Under the pieces are notes generated by a model, which saw only the letters and a program-made list of their open reading frames with translations, had not been told where the DNA came from and made no database searches. Source: Augochlora pura (taxonomy: Eukaryota; Arthropoda; Insecta; Hymenoptera; Halictidae). Taken from it: DNA of 64,000 bases. The position numbers were made by a program, and so were the translations under genes. Position 1 is the first letter of the stretch; every line of letters starts with the position of its first letter. Positions 1 to 10,407 of the stretch are shown here, piece after piece. The DNA lies in the NCBI RefSeq assembly GCF_028453695.1, contig NC_135773.1, positions 1,240,001 to 1,304,000 of the forward strand, in the 5' to 3' direction.

Positions 1-45
1 AAGCAAGAATATTAAAATATCCCCTAAAGCCGGATAATCGTTTTC

Positions 46-61
46 GACGAGTATACTCGTC
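46..61. repeat. 16-bp perfect palindrome GACGAGTATACTCGTC
   Basis: A perfect palindrome. Near-identical 16-mers occur at 12777-12792 (GACGAGTATAGTCGTC) and 23685-23700 (AACGAGTGTACTCGTT). Recurrence in otherwise AT-rich surroundings suggests a conserved internal or subterminal part of a dispersed element rather than chance, but no full element could be delimited here. Confidence 0.5.
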
Positions 62-1592
62 ACGAATAAGCGGCAGCATATTTCGCTAAACGAAGTGTGC
101 TCGTCAAAAAGAACTTAACGCGACCGAAGACGGCGAAAACCGATTGTCCAGAAAACTACCTCCTTTGCTGCCCGCGCTCAGCGAAGCTCGCGTTTCGCAA
201 AGGCAGAGGCGTCCAGGTACACACACACACAGGCTTTTGCGGCCGTCGTTACGGTTTCGTCCGAACGTTCGAAAAGCGCAATACCGGGCAGGCGTTAATC
301 CCCGAGGAGGTAACCGGCAAGTTTTAGCACGGCGTTGCGTGCGCGTTTCGCGGTGACGGGGTAATTTCCTCGGAGTAACGGCCCGATCCCCGCGGCCCCG
401 GTCGAGCGAGCTGTAAGGCGTCGCGTTTGCAGCCGACCCGGCCAGACTACCGTGAAATTTATTAACACCGTTTTCGGACGACTTTACGCGACTTTCCCCA
501 TTCACCGCGGACGATTTTATTACGCGCGTTTGAAGAGGACGTCGGCCGTCTCGCCGGCCGCGGACAGCGACGAGATTCATGGCCGCGAAGGGTTCCTCGA
601 TCACCCGCGGCTCTTTCGCCATAGACCGTGTTCCACGGGGTTGCTGGAAATTGCCGTCGATGAATGAATAAATTACTGCGCCTATCCGCCTGTTCGCAAA
701 GATAACCCTCCTTCGTCCAAGAATTCTTAAAGCGACGCTAAATTGCACGAGGAAATCGCTGTGTATCGCGAAACGAGGTCAACGCTTGAACTATTAACCC
801 TTTGCACTACGGAAGATTTTTCAAGTTTGTTACCAACTATAATTAAGTGCTTTAATGTGCAGTTGTTTAACTGTTATATATTTCTAATAATTTTTGAAAT
901 TTATTTTCTTTGATATCAGTTTCCCGTATATTCTTGTACATCGATAGAAAGTTAATTCGTGTTACCATTTTCTTTGAATTTATTGAACTTAGCGACGATT
1001 TTATTTAGATCATGATTTACTAGAAGTCTTCAGATCCGAGTATTTTCTAAATATTTATAACAAGTGAAAGACGTGAACTAAACGAGGACTCCGACAATAG
1101 TGAATAGCCATGACTATGATATGGCTAATTTAAATAATTGTTAAAAACAAGTACCAGCAAAAGAACCGTCCTTTAAAGTAAATTTCAAATGAACGGCTCG
1201 AAACGGTTGGTATCCGCTGGGAACAGAATCGAAAAAGCAACGCGGAGAGCGCAAGGGGGTTAAGGAACCCAACGCAACCCCCTTCGGACCGGTCGCGCCA
1301 ATAAAGAAACGTCCCGCGAGCCGCGTAATAATCATAAATAACACGGTGAATGTCAATATTATCGTTACCGTGCAAATTAAGCATACGAGGTCACGAAGGC
1401 ACCGGCAATCAGAAACCGCTTTATTATACACCCAGTCCCATAAACTGAGATTCTCGGCGGCGCAGCCTCGAGAGAGCTCGGCCAAAGGTCTTCAATATCT
1501 TGCGCGCCGCATGATGCTGATCTCCAAGGATTCCTGGATAATTAAAGCTTTCCCTTTCGTGACAAACCAACGTTGCTGATCGGGAGCCCTCT

Positions 1593-1624
1593 CTCGATCC
1601 CTCGATCCCTCGATCCCTCGATCC
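1593..1624. repeat. 8-bp tandem repeat (CTCGATCC)4
   Basis: Four exact head-to-tail copies of CTCGATCC. This is a simple short tandem repeat in non-coding sequence. Confidence 0.9.
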
Positions 1625-1887
1625 GTGGATTCCGGTCGCGACAATGTCCGTGGCGGCGGCGCTCCTGTAACGTACGATCTTTACTTCCGTTCCGCGCGTC
1701 GTTCGAAAGCCGAGATGATCCTGCAATTATCCTTCGGACTGATTGACCGTTATAATAAACGCGCCGTCGACGGTGTTTATCACCGCCGTTATCACCGGTT
1801 TACTTTTATCGCCGATTTTTCGAGACATATTTACGACGATACTGTACATTCTTTCGATTGGTCCGTAGCTTGCGAACATATTGGTAA

Positions 1888-2205
1888 TTAGATTACGTTT
1901 ATGTTATGGGATATGAATATGTATTAGATTATACTGTGTTATGTAATGTTATGCTATTTTATACTATATTTTATGATATTATGCTATATTACCCTATATT
2001 TTATAATATTGTGCTATGTTATACCATATTCTATAATATTATGCTATATTATATTATACTATATTATATTATATTATAGGATATAAATATATATTTGATT
2101 ATACAATGTTATATAATATTATGCTATATTATATTTTATTTTATGATATTACGTTATATTATACCATATTCTATAATATCATACTATATTACATTACCCT
2201 AGCCT
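1888..2205. repeat. AT-rich minisatellite, 30-bp period
   Basis: ATGCTAT recurs at 1951, 1981, 2011 and 2041, exactly 30 bp apart, and again at 2121, with variants at 2151 and 2181. A larger block beginning GGATATGAATATGTATTAGA at 1909 is echoed by GGATATAAATATATATTTGA at 2079, giving a 170-bp higher-order duplication. The sequence is almost pure A/T. Confidence 0.85.
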
Positions 2206-3522
2206 TAAATTATCCTCTTGTCTCAGCACTTAATTTGCGACGATTATCGCACACAGTCTCGCAATGAAAATTCCCTGCTTCCAAGTTAAAAAAATGAAAA
2301 AAACCTTCTGCAAATTACAGCCACTAAAATTCCAAATTCTCGGAGGGCTAACGGATCGCGCCGGATTCCCGTCGACGATTCTTACGCTATCGATTCACGT
2401 TTAAAGACGCGCGGAATATAATATTTTGCGAAAGTCGCGGGGCACCGCATTAAACCGGCCAATGATCCGTAAATAATGCCGGAGAACGGTGGCTTAATAA
2501 ACGGGTAGTGCGCGCAATTATTATAATTCGGCCGTATTTTCGGGACAGATAGTCGTATCGCGCGCTTACGAACGCGCGCGGAAAATAATTTCACGGGCAT
2601 TAAAGCGAGAGAGAGGGAGGGGAGAGAAGGAAGGGGTACATTGTTTGCGACGGATCCCGGTCGAAGAAATATAGCCCGCGAGTATGCGCGCGCGCTGAGA
2701 CTCGTCGCGAATTATCCGCCGCGGCGATATTAACGGCACCGCGTAATACCGCGAAAATAATTATCGCGATTACAAAAAACGAGAAGGATTTGATTAACTT
2801 CGCCGCGGTTTCGGACGCGCGGCGACGGCGGCGATGGTTTTACCCCGGCGGTGTTAATGCGGATCAGATACTCGAGTTTTTCCATTTTCCGGGTCGCGCG
2901 GCTCGCGTACAGAACAAAAAAAAAATATACGCGATATTAAATTTCTGGCCGTTGAAAAGAGGACTCTCTCGCGCGCGCGGGCGAACGCAACCGGCGACAA
3001 ACCGGCAAATGAAAGCTCCGTGTTTTCTCGTCCGATCAGGCGCGAGCGCGCCCGACCGGCTCTCTCGCGAACGGAAACGCGATTTCGCGAATTTTCAGCG
3101 AGCGCATTAGCGGCCGCCCGTTAACCGGCGAAGGAAAATTGAATTTACGATCGAACGCGTGTCGATGATTAAAAGCAAGGGGATCGGCCGTTGATTCCGC
3201 GGGAGCCGGCCTCGCGCGCGGCCGCGTTTCACCGCGATCGTCCCGCGGTATTAACGAGCGACGCCTTGATCGCATTGATATTTCGCGGAACGCGACGCCC
3301 GCGAAGATTCCGCCTTGCTCGGGACGAGAACCGGGTCGCGCGATTTTTCTTCGCTGGTCGCCGCGGCGCCTTTTCGCTTCGCCGACGAGATATGCTCTTC
3401 TCGTTCGCGGAGACTTTAACGAGTCACTAAATAGGCAGTCAATGACACTTCAATCGCTGTTATTAATTGCTTTTTATCTTAGATGCGTGTAAATCAGTGG
3501 ACAGCGGCTACGCGATTTATTA
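2206..3522. other. CpG-rich unique non-coding DNA
   Basis: No gene recognised. Very GC- and CpG-rich from about 2340 to 3420, interspersed with short AT runs such as AATTATTATAATT and TTAATAAAC. This patchwork resembles insect non-coding sequence that can include regulatory elements, but no specific site can be assigned. Confidence 0.5.
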
Positions 3523-3812
3523 TTAACCCCTTGCACTATAATAACTGTTAATAATATCTTTTAATAATAATAACTGTTAATGAAAGTCAGACTCGTGACG
3601 AAGATTCCACACAAGCTCTGCTCAAAACGAATATTATTAATTTCTACTAAGTCGAAATAAAATCGAATTCTCCCGTTATTAAAAAATAGAAATGAAAGTA
3701 AATGAAATAAATGGAAAAAACAAAAATTGTTTAATCCTACCTAGTCAAAATATTAAGAACAAACAAGTGCCAATAAACACAGTATAAAAATAATTGCAGT
3801 GCAAAAGATTAA
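3523..3812 (+). mobile_element. Family 2 TTAA element (piggyBac-type MITE)
   Basis: Bounded by TTAA-CCCCTTGCACTATA on the left and by AGTGCAAAAGATTAA on the right, so both ends carry TTAA and inverted TTGCACT. Just inside the left end is AGTCAGACTCGTGA, then AAGATTCCACACAAGCTCTG, which recurs at 50904-51000 and, inverted and degenerate, in the copy at 58496. TTAA duplication plus ends starting with C-rich TIRs is the hallmark of piggyBac-superfamily elements. At about 290 bp with no open frame it must be non-autonomous. Confidence 0.7.
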
Positions 3813-4330
3813 ATCAATCGTGACACGTTATTACAGTAGAAGGGTTGAAAGAACGGATCGAATAGAGAAGCGAGTCCCTCGCATGGCTTCTCGAGGAAAC
3901 AAACGTCTCGGAAGAGTTCCAAGTCTGGCGCGGCAATTCGCGAATGGGATCCGGCGAACTTAAGGTAATTGCGGAACAGCGAATGCGATCGTAGAGGGGC
4001 GGTGTCGAACGAGAAATTTGAATCGAACGGTCCTCCGGCTTGCGAGCCGGTAAAGGAAACTCGTATTTATGAAATTGCGTTCGAGTAAAAGGACCGGGCC
4101 GGTTGGGGGGGAGAGGGGGAAAGGAAGAGTCGGCCATCGGAATCACAGGATCAGGATGTGCAGGCGCATCGGAGGAAGTTCTTGCGAAAACGTTTACCGT
4201 AGCGAAGATGTAACTTTCGGCACCGTAAGGATATCGAGCAGCTGCGAGTCCCCCGCTCGAGGAGCCCCATCAACGGAAGTCGGCGAACAACCCGGGGACT
4301 CGTTTCCCGCTCGTAATTTCGTATTCGCGC
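3813..4330. other. Unique CpG-rich non-coding DNA
   Basis: Nothing recognised. The frame that runs from 4069 into the following pyrimidine tract is open only because that tract lacks stops. Confidence 0.5.
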
Positions 4331-4873
4331 CCTTCCTCCATCCCTTTCTTCACTTCACCCCTCTTTCTCATTTTCTCTATTGCTCTCTGTCTTTTTCTCT
4401 GTTGCGATATTTCTCGCTTGCCCTCTGTCTTTTTCTCTATTCTTGTCTGTCTCTTTTTCTCTATTGCTCTCTGTCTTTTTCCCTGTTGCGATATTTCTCG
4501 CACACTTTCTGTCTTTTTCTCTCTCGCTCTCTGCCTTTTTCTCTATTGCTCTTTCTCTCGCACGCTTTCTGTCTTTTTCTCTCTCGCTCTCTGTCTTTTT
4601 CTCTATTGCTCCTTTTCTCGCACACTTTCTGTCTTTTTCACTCTTTCTCTTTTTCTCTCTTTCTCTTTTTCTCTCTTTCGCTTTTTCTCGATTGTTTTTT
4701 GTCTTTTTTCTCACTTGTTCTCTGCTTTTTCTCTCTCTTACTCTCTCTCTTCTTCTCTCTTTCTCTCTGTCTTTTTCTCTCTCTTACTCTCTCTCTCTTC
4801 TTCTCTGTCTTTTTCTCTCTTATTCTCTATCTTCTTCTCTCTTTCACCCCGTCTTTTCCTTTCTCTTTCCTCC
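4331..4873. repeat. Polypyrimidine (CT-rich) minisatellite tract
   Basis: About 540 bp of nearly uninterrupted C/T on the plus strand. There is internal order: CAC[A/G]CTTTCTGTCTTTT begins at 4501, 4561 and 4621, exactly 60 bp apart, and GTTGCGATATTTCTCGC occurs at 4401 and 4485. The tract creates long Leu/Ser/Phe-rich or Lys/Arg/Glu-rich open frames in several frames on both strands, which are artefacts of composition. Such purine/pyrimidine asymmetry can adopt triplex (H-DNA) structure. Confidence 0.9.
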
Positions 4874-6560
4874 GCGCCCCTCGCGATCGCCCCCCTCGGA
4901 ATAAAGTCCCGACGACTCGATAAAATTGGATCGCGGAAACTCGACTAGACAATACGCCCGGGCCGGGCTGTCGAATTCCGCGCGGACCTTCGGCTCCTCC
5001 CGGCAACTGCCCGAGCCAGGTATTACGTATATCTTCTCGCGCGGAATTGCTGCGACGACGACGCTCCGCGCGCGACAAATGGAAATCGCTTCGACCCGGG
5101 ATCGTATCTTGCGAGATCGATCCTCGTGAGATATTTTTATATCGGAGCGGGGAAAAAAAGATGTTTTATCGACGTTTCGAAAAATTGATACGGCTGCGAC
5201 GCTGCTTCCGCTATAATGGAATCGGGAGAACAATGGGCGCCGGTGTTTTTAGCCTAGTTGATTGGAAATTAGGAGCTTTGGGCGTAGTTTTGAAAAAGAG
5301 TTTTTGCAATGTTTTAGTGTATCTTGGCATGGACTTATTAATTTCCAATAATATTCCAAATGGATATATGTTTATTGAAATATTATTTATTGAAATGATA
5401 GGTGATTGTAATTGACACGAGTGTAACGATTTATGCGTTAATGAAGCTCTAAAATTATTTAACTCTATGCAGATGGATTTAATTTATACATAAGTGTTAT
5501 AATGTACAAGATTAAAAAGAGAAAACTGAGTTTATAAATTCCTTTTTAAAGTTTAAATATATAACAATAATATGCTGCTTCGGTGACTAGCAGTAGACAT
5601 GCGACACAGCAAAAGGTTGATTAATAAAATATAGATAGTTAAAATTTGCCACAGCAGCTGCTATATTTTCCAAATCCTAGTAACGCATCCAATTTGACCA
5701 AATATACCACGATAAAAATGAATTGCCCTCGAATAAATACGTGAAAATTACTGAAACTCTTTCCTACAGAAATTTCGCCACACGCGTATTGTAATTCGTT
5801 TTCAATCGTGGCTATTAGCTCGTTACCGCGGCAACGCTCGTTTTCGCCTTGCTTCCATCCGTAACAAGGTTCGATTAACACGCACACGTTCGCGGCTGAT
5901 TATTCTTAACGGGCTTCTTCTGTAACCGGCGAATTGAATAGCAGGCCTCGGCCGTCCTCGCTAAAGGCGATCTCTCGCGTAAAGCGATCCGCCACGCAAA
6001 CGGTTTAGCGCGCATCAGCTTTTAATTGTCACCCCGGTTAATCGTTCAATGAGCTTTTAATCGCGTTCACGTAGACTTCAAGCTCCGCTGGGAAAGCGTG
6101 TTCCAGAACGTTGGAAACGTGTAATAAACTGCGGGGGAGCTCATGGCTGCCGAGCAATATTGAAAAATTCTCTCCGACACAGAGATGAATAGCCGCGAGA
6201 CGTAGGGTGAATTCGAACCGACCGCGGTGATTTTATTTATTTGTATAACGAAGAGAGAAGCTTTTCTATTAAATGTTGTGGCGCGTGTCTCTGTGCTTCG
6301 TTTTTAAAACACGATTGGCGAAAAGAAATATCGCTCGCTCGCTCGCAGATTTTGTGCACGTGTGACGAGAATGGTCAACGATACACAATATAGATCGCGG
6401 AAAAATAATTATTGCTATTTACTGTAAATAGTTATTTTATAATTACATTTACTGTGTATTTTCTGTTTGATCACCTTATTTCTAGCACTTGTTATTTATT
6501 ATTGAAATAAAAGTGTTGGATTGACCTGCTGCAGGCTCTGACATTATTATATCATTTTGT
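4874..6560. other. Unique non-coding DNA
   Basis: CpG-rich to about 5130, AT-rich and unremarkable to 5900, CpG-rich to 6400, then AT-rich. The motif CTAGCACTTGTTATTTATTA near 6482 resembles the interior of family 2 elements, so the DNA just left of the 94-bp array is probably decayed element sequence. No gene recognised. Confidence 0.5.
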
Positions 6561-6885
6561 TTAAATATCAGATACCTTTCGCGATTAAAAAAATAAAGTT
6601 AAATTAAACGCCGAGCTACTGTAAGACCTCCAGTACTGTTATACAATTTTTTAAATATTAGATACCTTCCACAATTAATAAAATAAAATAAAAATGAAAT
6701 TTAACATCGAGCTACTGTAAGAGCTCCAGTACTGTTATACAATTTTTTAAATGTCAGATGCCTTACGCGATTAATAAAATAAAATAAAAATAAAATTTAA
6801 CATCGAGCTACTGTAAGCTCCGCTATTGTTATATAATTTCTTAAATATTATAAACCACCCGCGACTAATAAAATAAATATAGATA
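6561..6885. repeat. ~94-bp tandem array, about 3.5 units
   Basis: Units begin TTAAATATCAGATACC at 6561, TTAAATATTAGATACC at 6651, TTAAATGTCAGATGCC at 6747 and TTAAATATTATAAACC at 6841, giving lengths of 90, 96 and 94 bp. Each full unit includes GAGCTACTGTAAG followed by a T-rich stretch containing TGTTATA. Single-copy relatives of the unit lie at about 23860-23950 and 35730-35810 inside presumed mobile elements, so this array looks like a tandem amplification of a piece of that element. Confidence 0.85.
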
Positions 6886-9689
6886 GCGTTACCTATTGCA
6901 CGAAACGAGAATCGAATGTTTTATTTATCAACGTGCTCTGAAAAGGTGGTCGCGCGATTCTTCTACCCGCGTGATTTAACGGAAACAGCCCGGGTCAGAC
7001 TGATCCAGCATCGGGCAAGGATTAATCGTAGATTATCGACGCGGAACACTATTGCCTCTCCCCGGCGGATTATCCGGTAATCCTATTTTCATAAATATCG
7101 GGAAGGAGGATGCGCCGTTGTATCTGTCCGGCGACAGACGGTCGACATATTAAACGGATGAGAAGAGCAACCCCGCTCGAGACATCGACAGCGTCCGATT
7201 CAGGTTAAAGTAATCGGAACTAATGGCATTAATGCGATCGATCCTCTGCGAACATAACGCCGCGGCGCGCGGCGCGCGCGGCTCGATGCCCATCGCGCGA
7301 TCGGATACACACACCTGATCGAGCAACTGAAATTAATCGTGTTCACCGGTGAACCTTGCACCACGGACGCGTATCTAGCTTGCGATACCTTCACACAGGT
7401 TAGGTCAGGCAAATGTCCTTATTCCTGGCCGCGTTCCTGTTACCCGGTCGCCCCGTTATTGAAAACTATAAATTAACGTTTCGGGTCAACGTGTCGCACT
7501 ATTTAACGCCTAGGCTTACGGGACCCGTCGATAATTTCACAATTTACGATTACTCGCATCGCAGAGATACGTTTACGAATTATATATTCAATTTATTATA
7601 TTCGTGTCACGGTGACACACTCGGTAAAATCAGAATTTATACTTTACCGTTGAAAGTTAATATAAAACAGATGAATTAAGTGTACCGTAAATCTGTTGTT
7701 AGTTACTTTACCGATTCATATTTCTATGCAAATCTTTCTAAATTACAGAAATATTCGAAAAATAGTATATTTTATCAGCTGATATTTAGTTACATTTCTG
7801 TATCAATTATATTTCAATTTCAGCTTTGTTAATACTTTAATTGCCAAATGTTCCAAAAACGTTACATTTATTCTGCAGATATTATTAAAAGTCTTCCATC
7901 ATTTTATATCCGATTATATTTTCAACGAAACAGCTTGTTAACATTTTCATTGTCACAGTCAACGAGCTCGGGAATTTCACGAAAATAAAATATATTATTT
8001 ACACCATATTTATATTATTATATTATTTCTTAACCCAGCATATATTTAATAATTTCGTCCTTTAAAATATGTCCTTTAATAAACGCTTGGTCGATTTTAA
8101 CAAAATTAAAAAGCTATCGTAGATTAGCCTAAAAAATTATTTCCAAGTATGTTTAAATAATCCGCGTACGAGCGACACAGCGACGAAGGTGTTAATAACA
8201 AAAACTATAGCTATTTCGACAATGAAAACGTTTCGGAAACAATACCATCGGACAGTAATAGACCATAGAACCAAATTAAAAGTTGTACAGAAACTGCAGC
8301 GCAAGAAGAACGGTGGATGCTTTTTACACCGTGCTCGACGAAGAGACCATTTTTCATTAATGGTACCCGCCGCCTGCACACGCCGTTCTATTTTTCTCAC
8401 CCCGTTTCGCAAGTGCAGGGCCCCGCTCGCGTCGCTCGAAACACTCGTAGAATAATTATTAGTCACTTAACCGGCCGCGGGTTGAATCAATTTACGACGG
8501 TTTCGAAGAGAGAGAAAAAAACGAAAAAGGGAAAGAAACGAAGCCGCCGTATAAGGATCGCGGGTAAGAAACGCGGCCCGCGTAAATTTTCCATAACATT
8601 TGGCACCGCCGCCTCTCCGCGGCCCGTTCCCGCGGTCCCGATTTAATATTAAAAGTAAAAACCAGTTCCGCGGGCTCGGCACGGGGAGGGCAGAGAGCAA
8701 TAGATTTCACGTGCTAACATCGTTGAACGAAGGCCAAAGCGCCGCGGGGCCCAATGAAAAGAAAGTAGCGGAGGAAGGGTGTTAATTTATGAACGCTATA
8801 GCCTGTGCCGGTGACAACAATTAATTACCTTCGTGCGCAGGGACCGGCGGCCAATCCGCGTCCTCCTCCTCCTCGTGGCATCCTCTCCCTCCCCCTCTCT
8901 CGCTACGCTACTTCGCCGTGCTTGCTCGAATCCTAGACTACTTTAATATGGCCGCCTTTCTTGCAACAATGTAATGAAATAGCATTATGCCTGCAGCCGA
9001 AGGGCGGACGATGTTGCGGAAAAATTATTGCTGTTCCGCGTACCGGACCGGCATTATTTAGAACGATATCTGCGAGGATGAAATTGTACAAGGGCGAGCG
9101 TAATTGGTCTGTGAATTTGACGCGTTTGCAACAGAAAGGATTGCGAGGATATCTAAAGGATGAAAGAATATTGTTGCATTATTTGCAGTACATTGATTAC
9201 TGTTCCAAGAAAGAATACTACTTTCTTTTGTCTTCTGCAACTTGCAATTGACGCATCTTTTTATTTTGCACAAATATCCGCAGTATAGTTCTAAAAATTA
9301 AATGTATAGGGTGTAAATGGTGGATCATTGATTTCCACAATTTGTTGCAGTATTCATTTATTTGTTTAGTTAATATTTTTTAAAATATATGGAACTGGTT
9401 TTATAATAAGGATGTTGGAAGACAATTCGCTGTCGGAGGCAACAATGAAGACGTTTCGCGAAACAATTAGGATCTCATGAATTACTTCTAAGGGATGAAT
9501 ATTTTCATCTTTTCGGAGTTCCGCGAAATTCAACCCCGTTAATTGCCGCGTTTTATGGAAGAAATTGTTAACGTCCTGTGAAATCGAGGTGAAAGGGCTG
9601 CGAAAAATATTCGACAGCTTTTTACAGGACGAGTGCTTTGAAATATTTTTGAAATATTAAAAACGATTTTAAAAATTAATAGAAATAAT
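6886..9689. other. Unique non-coding DNA
   Basis: CpG-rich blocks at 6930-7500 and 8290-9070 with a GC alternating run near 7260-7285, separated by AT-rich sequence at 7660-8150. Short open frames occur on both strands in the GC-rich blocks but none carries a recognisable domain. No RNA gene seen. Confidence 0.5.
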
Positions 9690-10082
9690 TAAAATATGCT
9701 TTGCTTGGTAATTTTGCAAAGGTGAGATGTTTTGGATAAACCTGTTAAAATTCTTATAATAAATATAATTAAAATAAATAATAATTAAAATTTATTTTAT
9801 CTGCTATTTCTGCAAAGGTAGGAATAAAAAAAATTATGAAAATAAATAATAATTAAAATTCGTTTCGCCTGCTATTTCTGCAAAAGTAGGATGTTTTTTG
9901 AAGGGCCCTATCAAAATTCTTGTTGGCATTAATCATTTTTATATAATAACAATTACAATTAAAACCAGTATAATAATACTAAACATACTAAAAAAAGCAA
10001 AAAAGGCTATGAAAATAAATACTAATTAAAAAAGGTTTTCCCTGGTAATTCCGCGAAGGTAGAATGTTTTGGACAGCCCTGT
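9690..10082. repeat. Degenerate repeat cluster, GCAAAGGTAGGATGTTTT motif
   Basis: Four related modules carry TGCAAAGGTGAGATG (9715), TGCAAAGGTAGGAAT (9811), TGCAAAAGTAGGATG (9879) and CGCGAAGGTAGAATG (about 10052), each near a run of AATAATTAAAATT. Spacing is irregular (96, 69 and about 173 bp). Two modules continue into similar CCTGTTAAAATTCTT and CCTATCAAAATTCTT. Best explained as diverged tandem copies of a dispersed AT-rich repeat. Confidence 0.65.
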
Positions 10083-10119
10083 ACGTTTCAATCTCCGCCT
10101 CCTCCATCTCCGAGTTTAC

Positions 10120-10407
10120 CTGCCGCGTCGTGGAAAACGAGTTCGCCGAGTTTTACATGTCCCGGAATGAAGATTAACGTTAGACCCGACGACTCAGGAA
10201 AGTTTCGGTGGTCAGCAGCGCGCAGTGGATTGCAGAACCGCGAAGTGCGTCCTTGTGTATATATGGTACCCGCGTCTCGTTCCGCGCGACGAAAATGAAT
10301 GTACAGTCCGGCTCGCGCGTCGCATTTTCCGCCGTCAAACGAAATTCCTGTTCGTTCGTTTCCCCGTCCTTTTCTGGCGGACAGCTCTCGCGCCGCTTCA
10401 CGCCTCG
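10120..10407 (-). other. Weak candidate coding exon, unrecognised
   Basis: On the minus strand a good acceptor (TTCTTCCTTTCAG) precedes the stretch and a plausible donor (GGCAG, then GTAAAC) follows it. The interval is 288 bp, a multiple of three, and one frame is open throughout and enters and leaves at the same codon phase. The 96-residue product is Arg-rich and ends in a segment containing LTLIFIPGHVKLGELVFHD. I recognise no family. Open frames of this size are common by chance in this CpG-rich DNA, and other frames here are open too, so this is only a lead. Confidence 0.12.

Larger units (their letters stand above)
1..1887. other. Unique CpG-rich to AT-rich non-coding DNA
   Basis: No recognisable gene. 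Bases 100-770 are CpG-dense and carry overlapping open frames on both strands, none with a family motif. A lone TTAA-CCCTTTGCACTA end lies at 794-809; its interior does not match the other copies in the window, so it may be a decayed solo end of a related element. From about 800 to 1140 the sequence is AT-rich with no structure that I can name. Confidence 0.6.

Noticed and set aside
104..748. 214-residue minus-strand frame
   Set aside because: CpG-rich DNA with open frames on the opposite strand as well; Arg-rich sequence without any family feature.
794..809. TTAACCCTTTGCACTA as a family 1 copy
   Set aside because: Only the outer bases match; the following sequence does not follow family 1 or family 2, and no right end is present.
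4069..4923. 284-residue plus-strand open frame, the longest in the window
   Set aside because: Most of it is the pyrimidine tract; the predicted protein is Leu/Ser/Phe low complexity and other frames through the tract are equally open.
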